Below are positions 34,700-43,416 of a stretch of 64,000 bases of DNA, in pieces. The translations under genes were made by a program, and so were the position numbers. The notes under the pieces were generated by a model. The model was given only the letters and a program-made list of their open reading frames with translations. It did not search any database and was not told the origin of the DNA. The DNA is taken from NCBI GenBank assembly GCA_902388455.1, contig CABMPD010000013.1, forward strand, positions 15,765-79,764, given 5' to 3'. Source of the stretch: an uncultured Alistipes sp. Lineage in GTDB: Bacteria; Bacteroidota; Bacteroidia; Bacteroidales; UBA932. The number at the start of each line of letters is the position of its first letter. The first letter of the stretch is position 1.

Positions 34700-35587
34700 A
34701 TGGACAGCAACGACCTGTTGAAGAAAGTACGCAAGATAGAGATCAAGACCCGGGCCCTCTCGAGCCAGATCTTCGCGGGCGAGTACCACTCGGCCTTCAA
34801 GGGCCGCGGTATGGCCTTCAGCGAGGTGCGCGAGTACCAGATAGGGGACGATGTGCGCAATATGGACTGGAACGTGACCGCCCGCACGGGCACTCCTTAT
34901 ATAAAGGTGTTCGAGGAGGAGAGGGAACTGACCGTCATGCTGCTCATCGACGCCAGCGGCTCCGGCTGGTTCGGAACCTCGTCCAAGACGAAGAAGGATC
35001 TGACGGCGGAGATAGCGGCGGTGCTCTCATTCTCCGCATCCATCAACAATGACAAGGTCGGGGCCCTGTTCTTCAGCACCCGCGTGGAGAAATTCATCCC
35101 TCCCAAGAAGGGCCGCAGCCACCTGCTGAGGATCATCCGCGAGGTCCTGGAGTTCCGCCCGGAGGAGAAGGGTACGGACATCGGGGAAGCCCTCCGCTTC
35201 CTGACCAACGCCCTGAAGAAGAAGTGCACGGCATTCCTGCTCTCCGACATGCTGGACATCGACCCGCAGACCTTCCGCCCCCGCTACGAAGACGCTCTGA
35301 AGGTGGCGGTGAACCGGCACGACCTGTCGGTGATCAATATCTACGACGAAAGGGACCGCACCCTGCCCGACGTGGGCCTTCTCCCGGTAAGGGACAATGA
35401 GACGGGCCGCATCGTCTACGTGGACACCTCCCGCCGCTCCGTCCGCGAGGACTACGGGGAGTGGTCGCGCAAGGCCTACGCGGAGACTCTGCTGACCCTG
35501 CGCAAGTACAAGGTGGACACCGTCAGCATCCGGACCGACCAGGACTATGTCAAGAGCCTGGTGGCTCTGTTCCAGACGCGGGCATAG
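34700..35587 (+). CDS. DUF58 domain protein of the Bat operon
   Basis: Cytoplasmic DUF58/vWA-like protein that goes with MoxR ATPases. The 295-residue product starts MDSNDLLKKVRKIEIKTRAL, contains the DUF58 hallmark GRGMAFSEVREYQIGDDVRNMDWNVT in separate parts, and a degenerate vWA fold with LLIDASGSGWFGT. No membrane segment is seen. It lies 3 bp after moxR and 23 bp before the next gene, so it is translated from the same message and likely acts as a MoxR partner. Confidence 0.93.
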   Translation: MDSNDLLKKVRKIEIKTRALSSQIFAGEYHSAFKGRGMAFSEVREYQIGDDVRNMDWNVTARTGTPYIKVFEEERELTVMLLIDASGSGWFGTSSKTKKDLTAEIAAVLSFSASINNDKVGALFFSTRVEKFIPPKKGRSHLLRIIREVLEFRPEEKGTDIGEALRFLTNALKKKCTAFLLSDMLDIDPQTFRPRYEDALKVAVNRHDLSVINIYDERDRTLPDVGLLPVRDNETGRIVYVDTSRRSVREDYGEWSRKAYAETLLTLRKYKVDTVSIRTDQDYVKSLVALFQTRA

Positions 35588-35610
35588 GAGAATTTAGGAC
35601 AATTGGAAAT

Positions 35611-36675
35611 ATGAGATACAGAATATTCAGCACAGTGACAGCGGCCGCGGCCCTCCTTCTGCTCTCCGTCCTCAGGGCGGGGGCGCAGGAAATCGTCTCG
35701 GCGGGAGTCTCCCGCGACACGATTCTCATCGGGGATCAGATCGAGTGGACCTCCGAGATGCAGGTGCCCCGCGGCATGTCCGTCAGGATAGACTCGATGT
35801 CGGGCTACGTGGTGCCCGGAGTCGAGCTGATAGGGGACTTCACGATAGACACGGTGGACCGGGGCCGGGACTTCTCCCGGGTGCAGACCCGCGCCACCAT
35901 CACCTCCTTCGACAGCGGCAGCTATGTCCTGCCCCCGCTGGTGGTCTACGTCTACCGCGGGGAGGATGCGGTGGACACCCTCCGTCTTCCGGAGGTGCCC
36001 CTGGAGGTGACCACGATACCGATTGACACCACGACTTACGAGATGTACGACATCCGGCCGCAGTTCCGCTACCCGGTGACCTTCGCGGAGGTGCTGCCGT
36101 GGGTGGCCGGAGGCATTGTCCTGGTGGCCGCCATCATAGCCGTCTGGCGGCTGATAGTCCGCAGGCGGAAGAACCGTCCTCTCTTCGGCAAGCCCACTCC
36201 GCAGGACCCTCCCCACATCGTGGCTCTGCGCGACCTGGACCGTATCCGGGGCGAGAAGCTCTGGCAGACCGGCAATCAGAAGCAGTACTACACCGAGATT
36301 ACCGACACCCTCCGCGTCTACATAGAGAAGCGCTTCGGAGTCAAGACCATAGAGCGTACATCCGGAGAGATACTGGTGGATCTTTCCACCAAGGATATCC
36401 AGCCCTCGGACTTCGAGTCGCTGAAGGATCTCTTCGGCACGGCCGACCTGGTCAAGTTCGCCAAGTACACTGCCTCCGAGTCGGAGAATGAGAATGCCGT
36501 GCCGGTAGCGGTGCGCTTTGTCAACGACACCTTCATGCAGGAACTGGAAGCCGATGCGGAAAAGGCCGGGAAGAACGGAAATAACGCCGGAGCGGACGGA
36601 AAGGGCAGCTCACGGACTGGAAATGACGGAAACGGTGACAAAACCGGAATGACAGGAGGGCAGGGCGATGAATAA
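35611..36675 (+). CDS. Membrane protein of the Bat operon (DUF4381-like)
   Basis: The ATG at 35611 (MRYRIFSTVTAAAALLLLSV) gives 354 residues with a signal peptide ending near AGA-Q, a periplasmic beta-rich domain (26-155), one membrane span at about 160-182 (VLPWVAGGIVLVAAIIAVW), and a cytoplasmic domain with YTEITDTLRVYIEKRFGVKT. The tail is Gly/Asn/Asp-rich. Genes of this form lie between DUF58 and batA in Bacteroidota and are often annotated as hypothetical or DUF4381-like. The next gene, batA, starts 8 bp before its stop. Function unknown; probably part of the same envelope complex. Confidence 0.8.
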   Translation: MRYRIFSTVTAAAALLLLSVLRAGAQEIVSAGVSRDTILIGDQIEWTSEMQVPRGMSVRIDSMSGYVVPGVELIGDFTIDTVDRGRDFSRVQTRATITSFDSGSYVLPPLVVYVYRGEDAVDTLRLPEVPLEVTTIPIDTTTYEMYDIRPQFRYPVTFAEVLPWVAGGIVLVAAIIAVWRLIVRRRKNRPLFGKPTPQDPPHIVALRDLDRIRGEKLWQTGNQKQYYTEITDTLRVYIEKRFGVKTIERTSGEILVDLSTKDIQPSDFESLKDLFGTADLVKFAKYTASESENENAVPVAVRFVNDTFMQELEADAEKAGKNGNNAGADGKGSSRTGNDGNGDKTGMTGGQGDE

Positions 36676-37663
36676 CCTTTTCTTTGAGTATCCGTGGGTG
36701 CTGTGGCTGGAACTGCTGCTCGTCCCGATGGCTGCCTGGTACGTATGGAAACAGGTGCGCCGCCGCCGTCCTTACGTGGCCATGTCCACTGCCGCCCCTT
36801 TCTCCGCGGCAAGTGCAGGAGCGGCCAGGGTGCTGCGCCATCTCCCGGCTGTACTGAGGCTGATAGCAGTGGCGCTGCTGATAGTGGCCATCGCCCGGCC
36901 CCGCAGCTCGTCCAATGTCAGCAGGACCGACACCGAGGGCATCGACATCGTCCTGGCCATGGACGTGTCCACCAGTATGCTGGCCCGCGACTTCAACCCG
37001 GACCGTATAGAGGCGGCCAAGAACATCGCCATAGAGTTCATCTCCCAGCGGCCTTCGGACCGTATCGGAGTGGTGGTCTTCGCCGGTGAGAGTTACACCC
37101 AGTCGCCCCTGACCACCGACCGCGCCACCCTGATCAACCTCATCAAGGAGATAGAGTGCGGCCTGATAGATGACGGTACCGCGATAGGCAACGGCCTGGC
37201 CAACGCCGTGGCCCGCCTCAAGGACTCCCAGGCCAAGAGCCGCGTGGTCATCCTGCTCACCGACGGAGTGAACAACCGCGGAGAGATAGCTCCCCTGACA
37301 GCGGCCGAGATAGCCAAGACCTACGGGGTACGCGTCTACACGATAGGTGTGGGCGCCATGGGGACGGCTCCTTATCCCGTGATGACGCCGTTCGGAGTGC
37401 AGGTGCGCAACATCCCCGTGGAGATAGACGAGGACCTGCTGAAGCAGATAGCAGAGCAGACCGGAGGGTCCTACTTCCGGGCTACCGACAACACGAAGCT
37501 CCTGCAGATCTACGGTGAGATCAACGAGATGGAGAAGGTCAAGATTACCGTCGACTCCTTCCCCGTCTATACCGAGGAATTCGGCCGTTTCGCCGTATGG
37601 GCCCTGGCCGCGTTCCTGCTTGAGATAATTTTGAGAATTTTTGCAGCAAGGAGGATAGCATGA
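36668..37663 (+). CDS. batA: Aerotolerance-type vWA membrane protein BatA
   Basis: Membrane-anchored von Willebrand A protein; the bat genes are linked to aerotolerance in Bacteroides fragilis, though the mechanism is not settled. The 331 residues include two N-terminal spans (about 8-25 and 60-78), a vWA domain with MIDAS motif AMDVSTSMLA (DxSxS), VVVFAGESYTQSPLTTD and LLTDGVNNRGEI, and one C-terminal span. It overlaps the preceding gene by 8 bp and the next by 4 bp, so expression is tightly coupled. Confidence 0.93.
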   Translation: MNNLFFEYPWVLWLELLLVPMAAWYVWKQVRRRRPYVAMSTAAPFSAASAGAARVLRHLPAVLRLIAVALLIVAIARPRSSSNVSRTDTEGIDIVLAMDVSTSMLARDFNPDRIEAAKNIAIEFISQRPSDRIGVVVFAGESYTQSPLTTDRATLINLIKEIECGLIDDGTAIGNGLANAVARLKDSQAKSRVVILLTDGVNNRGEIAPLTAAEIAKTYGVRVYTIGVGAMGTAPYPVMTPFGVQVRNIPVEIDEDLLKQIAEQTGGSYFRATDNTKLLQIYGEINEMEKVKITVDSFPVYTEEFGRFAVWALAAFLLEIILRIFAARRIA

Positions 37664-39414
37664 TATATTTGGCACAAGGCGGGTATCTGTTGCTGATACT
37701 GCTGATACCCCTGATGTTCATAGCATACTGGCTGATGCGCCGTATCAGAAGGAAGAGGCTGGCCCGTTTCGGAGACCCGGAACTGGTGGCGCGGCTTACG
37801 CCCGAGGTGCCCCGCCGCAAGGGCTGGGCTAAGCTGACCCTCCTCTCCATTGCCCTGTTCTTCTTCTGCATAGGCATGTCCAGACCCCAGATCGGAGCCA
37901 CCCTCAAGGAACGGCAGATCAAGGGCGCCGAGATCATGGTGGTGCTCGACGTCTCCAACTCCATGCTGGCCGAGGACTACTCTCCCAACCGTCTGGAGCG
38001 GGCCAAGCTGGCCATCTCCAAGCTGGTGGACGAGTTGCAGGGCGACCGTATCGGCCTGATTATCTTCGCAGGCGAGTCATTCGTCCAGCTGCCGATCACC
38101 TCCGACTACGTATCGGCCAAGATTTTCCTCAACTCCATAACCACTGAGTCCGTGCCCGTGCAGGGCACCGCTCTGGGCGAGGCCATCAGGACTGCCATCC
38201 GCGGATTCACTTCGGAGAGCGAGCACAGCCGGGCCATCATCCTGATAACCGACGGCGAGAACCACGAGGACGACCCCGTGGCAGCCGCCCGTGATGCCGT
38301 GGATATGGGAGCGAGGGTATTCTGTATCGGAGTAGGCTCTCCCGAGGGCAAGCCGATTCCGATGGACGGCGGTCTGCTCAAGGACAAGGACGGCAATATA
38401 GTCGTGACCCGTCTGGACGAGCAGACTCTCCGGGACATCGCCTCCGCCGGACAGGGCCTCTACGTGAGGGCCGGCAACACCGAGTTCGGCCTCAATCCCG
38501 TCATCGACGAGATCCGCACCCTCCAGGACAAGGAGTTCCAGTCCGTAGTATTCGAAGAATTTGACGAACAGTATATGTACTTTTTTGCAATAGCACTGGT
38601 GTTCCTCCTGCTGGAGTTTTTCATGTCGGACACCCGTAACCGGAAAAGCCTCTTCGGACGCGGCGGGAAGGTCCTGACCGTGCTGGCTGCCCTTCTGGTG
38701 CTCTCTCCGGCCATCCTTTCGGCCCAGAGCGACCGCTCTGAGGTACGCGCCGGCAACCGGGACTTCAAGAAGGGGCAGTACCGTGAGGCGGAGATAGACT
38801 ACAAGCGGGCCCTGATTGCCGATTCAGCCTCGGTCACGGCCAAGTACAATCTGGGCAATGCCCTCTACAAGGCCGAAAGCTACAATGAGGCAGAACTGTA
38901 CTTCAAGGATCTGGGCGATACCCTTAAAAACCTGTCGAAGTCCAAGGCCTCGGACTACTTCCACAACAGCGGCAACCTGGCTCTCAAGCAGAAGAAGTAT
39001 CAGGAGGCCGTGGAGGCCTTCAAGGAGTCCCTGCGTCTGCAGCCGGACAATTTCGAGACCAAGTCCAATCTGGCCTATGCCCAGAAGATGCTGAAGGACC
39101 AGCAGCAACAGCAGCAGAATCAGCAGAACCAGCAGAACCAGCAGAATCAGGACCAGCAACAGAATCAGGATCAGCAGCAGAACAACGATCAGAACCAGGA
39201 TCAGAACCAGAACCAGAACAATCAGGACCAGAACCAGGATCAGCAGCAGAACGACAATCAGCAGCAACAGCAGCAGAATCAGCCGCAGATATCCCCTCAG
39301 GCCGCGCAGCAGATGCTCCAGGCCATAGAGGACAAGGAAAAGCAGACCCAGGATAAGGTCAAGAAGGCAAAGGCTCTGCAGCAGAAATCTAAAGAGAAGG
39401 AGAAAAATTGGTAA
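37660..39414 (+). CDS. batB: Fused BatB-BatC: vWA membrane protein joined to TPR and Gln/Asn-rich tail
   Basis: The 584 residues combine two proteins that are usually separate. Residues 1-325 are BatB: two N-terminal spans, a vWA domain with VLDVSNSMLAEDYSPNRLER (MIDAS) and IFAGESFVQLPITSDY, and a span at about 305-325. After a short linker a second hydrophobic run (340-356, ending LSAQS) looks like the former BatC signal peptide. TPR helices follow (360-470), then a run of Gln and Asn with some Asp (about 480-544) and a Lys-rich end. No stop or frameshift separates the parts. The fused topology would place the TPRs in the periplasm or, if the second run spans, on the other side. Confidence 0.92.
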   Translation: MIYLAQGGYLLLILLIPLMFIAYWLMRRIRRKRLARFGDPELVARLTPEVPRRKGWAKLTLLSIALFFFCIGMSRPQIGATLKERQIKGAEIMVVLDVSNSMLAEDYSPNRLERAKLAISKLVDELQGDRIGLIIFAGESFVQLPITSDYVSAKIFLNSITTESVPVQGTALGEAIRTAIRGFTSESEHSRAIILITDGENHEDDPVAAARDAVDMGARVFCIGVGSPEGKPIPMDGGLLKDKDGNIVVTRLDEQTLRDIASAGQGLYVRAGNTEFGLNPVIDEIRTLQDKEFQSVVFEEFDEQYMYFFAIALVFLLLEFFMSDTRNRKSLFGRGGKVLTVLAALLVLSPAILSAQSDRSEVRAGNRDFKKGQYREAEIDYKRALIADSASVTAKYNLGNALYKAESYNEAELYFKDLGDTLKNLSKSKASDYFHNSGNLALKQKKYQEAVEAFKESLRLQPDNFETKSNLAYAQKMLKDQQQQQQNQQNQQNQQNQDQQQNQDQQQNNDQNQDQNQNQNNQDQNQDQQQNDNQQQQQQNQPQISPQAAQQMLQAIEDKEKQTQDKVKKAKALQQKSKEKEKNW

Positions 39415-39415
39415 A

Positions 39416-41236
39416 ATGATAAAGGGATTGTACAGAGTATTCGGCAGAACGGCGGCGGCAGCGGCACTGACGCTGCTGTGCGTGCTTACAGCGTCGGCCC
39501 AGAACAGCTTTACGGTGGACGCACCGGCGGTGGTCTCCACCGACGAGATATTCAGGGTGGTATTCACGGCAACTTACGAGGGCGGTAAGGTGTCGGACTT
39601 CACACCTCCCTCCTTCGAGGGACTGGAGGTGCTGGCCGGACCGATTCCGTCTACATCGACCAGTTTTCAGAGTATCAACGGCCAGAGCTCCACGACCCAT
39701 GCTCACAGCTACACATACACCGTAAGGGCTGTGCAGGAGGGCAAGGTGACGTTGGGTGCGGCTTCGGTGAAGATAGGCAAGGAGACCTATAAAACAGAAC
39801 CCAGAACTATAGAAGCAGTCAAGGGCGAAGTGCCTGACCAGGGCTCCGCCGCTTCCGGAGGGCAGCGCCAGAGCGCGGGTGAGGACCTGATGCTGCGCAT
39901 GAGTGTCAGCAAGACTCGGGCGGTGGTGGGCGAGCCGGTCATAGTGACCCTCAAACTCTATGTCCAGACTTCCGCCATCAGCGGCTTCGAGGACGTGCGC
40001 TTCCCGACCTTTGACGGGTTCTGGAGCCAGGAGATAGACGCTCCGCAGAACATCCAGTTCGTCCGCGAGAACTACAACGGGAAGATTTACAACGCGGCAC
40101 TTCTGCGGCGTTACATGCTGCTGCCCCAGCAGACCGGAGCCCTGACCATCGACCCCTCGGAGCTGGTGTGCCTCCTCCAGATACGGGCCGAGTCCACCGG
40201 ACCCCGCTCCATCTTCGACGATTTCTTCAGCTCTTACCAGACAATACGCAAGCGGGTGACCAGTGAGCCGGTGACTGTGAATGTATCGGCCCTGCCGTCC
40301 GGAGCTCCGGCCTCCTTTACCGGAGGGGTGGGGTCGTTCAGGATGACGGCCGGCTTTGTCTCGGACAGCGTTTCCGCCCATGAGGCGACTTCCCTTAGGG
40401 TAGAGATATCCGGTACAGGCAATATCAATATGGTGGATGCTCCCAAGATGCAGTTCCCTGCTGATTTCGAGGCGTACGATATACGTAAGACGGAGAATAT
40501 CTCGACCGGTACATCCGGAGCTTCCGGAACGCTGACGTTCGAGTATCCGTTCATTCCGCGTGCCCCCGGAGTATTTGATATAGATCCAGTGGAATTTACC
40601 TATTATGATGTGCAGGCCGGACGTTACCGTACCCTCTCCTCCGGGCCGTTGCGTCTGAAGGTGGGCGAGGGTACCCACACCGACGCGGCCGTCATTCCCT
40701 CCGGAGTGAGCAAGCGTAGCGTTGAGAGCCTGGGCGAGGATATCCGCTTCATTTCCACTACTCCCCGCCTGAAAAAGGCCGGCCGGATGATGGTCAGCTC
40801 ACCAGCGATGCTCATCATCCCGATAGTGATAGTGCTGGCGGCGGCTGCCGTGTGGGTGCTTCTGAACCGTAGCATCGCCCGCCGCAGCGACGTGGCCGGT
40901 ACCCGCAACCGCAAGGCCCTGAAGGTGGCCCGTGCCCGTCTGAAGAACGCCTCCGCCTTCCTGAAGCAGGGACTTTTCAGTGCGTTCTACGAAGAGCTGC
41001 ACAAGGCCCTGCACGGCTATATCTCCGACAAGCTGATGCTGCCGGTGGCCGACCTGACCCGGGAGAGAATAGGGGAGGAACTCCGCTCCCGTGGTAAGGA
41101 CGAGGCTGTGGTGCAGGCGCTCTCAGACATACTCGATGCCTGCGAGTATGCCCGCTATGCCCCTGCTTCCGGCTCCGAGGCTATGGAGAAGCACTATGAG
41201 CAGGCAGTTAAGGTTATTTCAGAAATAGAAAGTTGA
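39416..41236 (+). CDS. batD: BatD family protein (oxygen-tolerance domain)
   Basis: The 606 residues have a signal peptide (cleavage near TASAQ), a series of beta-sandwich domains with the BatD signature FTVDAPAVVSTDEIFRVVFT, SFEGLEVLAGPIPSTSTS and NGQSSTTHAHSYTYTV, one membrane span at about 465-485 (AMLIIPIVIVLAAAAVWVLL) and a cytoplasmic helical end. Length is typical. The ATG lies one base after the batBC stop and batE follows with 2 bp between stop and ATG. Probably a periplasmic scaffold for the vWA proteins. Confidence 0.93.
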   Translation: MIKGLYRVFGRTAAAAALTLLCVLTASAQNSFTVDAPAVVSTDEIFRVVFTATYEGGKVSDFTPPSFEGLEVLAGPIPSTSTSFQSINGQSSTTHAHSYTYTVRAVQEGKVTLGAASVKIGKETYKTEPRTIEAVKGEVPDQGSAASGGQRQSAGEDLMLRMSVSKTRAVVGEPVIVTLKLYVQTSAISGFEDVRFPTFDGFWSQEIDAPQNIQFVRENYNGKIYNAALLRRYMLLPQQTGALTIDPSELVCLLQIRAESTGPRSIFDDFFSSYQTIRKRVTSEPVTVNVSALPSGAPASFTGGVGSFRMTAGFVSDSVSAHEATSLRVEISGTGNINMVDAPKMQFPADFEAYDIRKTENISTGTSGASGTLTFEYPFIPRAPGVFDIDPVEFTYYDVQAGRYRTLSSGPLRLKVGEGTHTDAAVIPSGVSKRSVESLGEDIRFISTTPRLKKAGRMMVSSPAMLIIPIVIVLAAAAVWVLLNRSIARRSDVAGTRNRKALKVARARLKNASAFLKQGLFSAFYEELHKALHGYISDKLMLPVADLTRERIGEELRSRGKDEAVVQALSDILDACEYARYAPASGSEAMEKHYEQAVKVISEIES

Positions 41237-41238
41237 GT

Positions 41239-42012
41239 ATGAAGACGATGATAAGAACGATGATTGCCGCTGTGGTGCTGGCAGTATCCGCTGTGACGGC
41301 TGCGGGAGCCCGGGATGTGGACTCTCTCTGGGCACAGGCGGTGAATGAATATACCGCGGAGAATTACGAGGCGGCCCTTGCCGCTTTCACTTCCATCGAG
41401 GAGGCAGGATATGTCTCCGCCGACCTGTACTACAACATGGGCAACTGCTGCTACAAGCTGGGCCACCGCCTCGGTCTCTCGATTCTCTACTACGAGAAGG
41501 CTCTGAAGCTGGATCCGTCGTACGAGGATGCGGCTGTCAATCTGGAGATTGCCCGCGAAGGGACCCTGGACCGGATAGAGGCCGTACCGGAGTTCATTCT
41601 CCTGACCTGGTTCAAGGCTTTCCGCGACACCCTTTCCTCGGATGCCTGGGCATGGATAGCCCTGGCTCTGCTGCTGGCGGTGGCCGTCATGGTGCTGCTG
41701 TTCCGTTTCGGACGTTCCCTGGCCCTGCGCAAGACGGCATTTGCCCTGGCCGTAGTGGCCCTGGTCTTCATGGTGATCTCCACTGTATTTGCCTTCAATC
41801 TGCGCTCGGCCGTCGAGGACTCGGGCGAGGCGGTGGTGACAGTGCCGGTGAGCAGCGTCAAGAGCTCTCCCGGCTCCACCGACCAGTCCCTCTTCATCCT
41901 GCACGAGGGGACGAAGGTCTCCGTGGTGGACAGCCTCGGGGAGTGGTACCGCATAGAACTGTCGGACGGACGGCAGGGATGGATGCAGGGCAATGATATG
42001 AAAATTATTTAA
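41239..42012 (+). CDS. batE: BatE: TPR and SH3-like membrane protein
   Basis: I start at the ATG at 41239 (MKTMIRTMIAAVVLAVSAVT), giving 257 residues: a signal peptide, TPR repeats with GNCCYKLGHRLGLSILYYEK (about 35-110), two membrane spans (about 135-155 and 165-185), and a C-terminal SH3-like domain with LHEGTKVSVVDSLGEWYRIE and DGRQGWMQGNDMKII. This is the standard BatE layout. It closes the bat gene run; glmM follows 12 bp later on the same strand. Confidence 0.92.
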   Translation: MKTMIRTMIAAVVLAVSAVTAAGARDVDSLWAQAVNEYTAENYEAALAAFTSIEEAGYVSADLYYNMGNCCYKLGHRLGLSILYYEKALKLDPSYEDAAVNLEIAREGTLDRIEAVPEFILLTWFKAFRDTLSSDAWAWIALALLLAVAVMVLLFRFGRSLALRKTAFALAVVALVFMVISTVFAFNLRSAVEDSGEAVVTVPVSSVKSSPGSTDQSLFILHEGTKVSVVDSLGEWYRIELSDGRQGWMQGNDMKII

Positions 42013-42024
42013 AACCTTATAGCT

Positions 42025-43413
42025 ATGACACTTATAAAATCTATCTCCGGTATCAGAGGTACCATCGGCGGCTCCTGCGGAGAGGCGCTTACGCCACTGG
42101 ACATTGTCAAATTCGTATCTGCATACTCCTCGATGCTGCACCGCAGCAAGGGAGACCGCCGGCTCAAGGTGGTGGTCGGCCGTGACGCGCGTATCTCGGG
42201 CCCCATGGTGGACGAGATCGTCTGCGGAACTCTCAGGGCCTGCGGCATCGACGTGGTCAACGCCGGTCTGGCCTCCACTCCCACCGTGGAGATGGCCGTA
42301 ATCTTCGAGAAGGCCGACGGAGGCATCATCCTGACCGCCTCGCACAATCCCAAGCAGTGGAACGCCCTCAAGCTGCTCAATGAGTACGGCGAGTTCCTCA
42401 ATGCCGCTGAAGGGGCTGAGCTGGTGGAGATCGCTGACCGGGAAGGATTCGAGTACTGTGACGTCGATTCCCTGGGCTCATACGTGGAGAAGGATTTCAC
42501 CGACGCGCACATACAGGCAGTTCTGGCTCATCCTCTGGTGGATGCGGAGGGTATCCGCGCACACGGTTTCAAGGTGGTGCTGGATGCCGTCAATTCGGTA
42601 GGAGGCATCGTGATGCCCCGCCTGCTGGAGGCTCTCGGAGTGGAGTGCATTAGGCTCAACTGCGAGCCTACCGGGCATTTTGCCCACAATCCTGAGCCGC
42701 TGCCGTCCCACCTGGTGGACCTGTGCTCGAGGGTAGCTTCCGAGAAGGCAGACCTCGGTATCGCGGTGGATCCTGACGTGGACCGTCTCGCCCTTGTCTG
42801 CGAGGACGGCTCGTTCTTCGGCGAGGAGTATACCCTGGTTTCAGTGGCGGACTACGTGCTCTCACAGAAGCCCGGCCCTACGGTCTCCAACCTTTCCTCG
42901 TCCCGTGCTCTGCGTGACGTGACAGAGGCCCACGGCTGCACCTACACCGCATCTGCAGTGGGAGAGGTCAATGTGACCACCGAGATGAAGCGTACCGGTG
43001 CCGTTATCGGAGGTGAGGGCAACGGCGGAGTCATCGTACCCGACCTGCACTACGGCCGCGACGCTCTTATCGGAACGGCTCTCTTCCTGAGCTCCCTGGT
43101 GCGTTCCGGCAAGAAGGTGACAGAGGTACGCGCCGGCCTGCCCCAGTACGTGATATCCAAGAACCGTATCGAGCTCTCCGACCGCTCGCTGATAGAGAAG
43201 ATACTGGGTGAAATCAAGAAACGCTACGCCTCGGAGCGCATCACCGATATCGACGGAGTGAAGATCGACTTCGACCGCGACAGGATGTGGGTGCACCTGC
43301 GCAAGTCCAATACCGAGCCGATTATCCGCGTTTACTCGGAGGCCTCCGACGAGGCATCGGCCGAGAGGATTGCCGCCGAGGTGATAGGTATCGCTAAGGA
43401 AATCATAGGCTAG
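42025..43413 (+). CDS. glmM: Phosphoglucosamine mutase
   Basis: Interconverts glucosamine 6-phosphate and 1-phosphate for UDP-GlcNAc, the precursor of peptidoglycan and LPS. The 462-residue product has the phospho-serine loop GGIILTASHNPKQWNALK (Ser106), the metal loop DPDVDRLA (from about 249), the sugar-binding GGEGNGGVI and the phosphate-binding end RKSNTEPIIRVYSEA. The sugar loop and first strand (ISGIRGTIGG) fit GlmM rather than PGM/PMM. It follows batE by 12 bp and precedes a NamZ-like gene by 3 bp, so envelope synthesis is tied to the Bat transcript. Confidence 0.93.
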   Translation: MTLIKSISGIRGTIGGSCGEALTPLDIVKFVSAYSSMLHRSKGDRRLKVVVGRDARISGPMVDEIVCGTLRACGIDVVNAGLASTPTVEMAVIFEKADGGIILTASHNPKQWNALKLLNEYGEFLNAAEGAELVEIADREGFEYCDVDSLGSYVEKDFTDAHIQAVLAHPLVDAEGIRAHGFKVVLDAVNSVGGIVMPRLLEALGVECIRLNCEPTGHFAHNPEPLPSHLVDLCSRVASEKADLGIAVDPDVDRLALVCEDGSFFGEEYTLVSVADYVLSQKPGPTVSNLSSSRALRDVTEAHGCTYTASAVGEVNVTTEMKRTGAVIGGEGNGGVIVPDLHYGRDALIGTALFLSSLVRSGKKVTEVRAGLPQYVISKNRIELSDRSLIEKILGEIKKRYASERITDIDGVKIDFDRDRMWVHLRKSNTEPIIRVYSEASDEASAERIAAEVIGIAKEIIG

Positions 43414-43416
43414 CGC

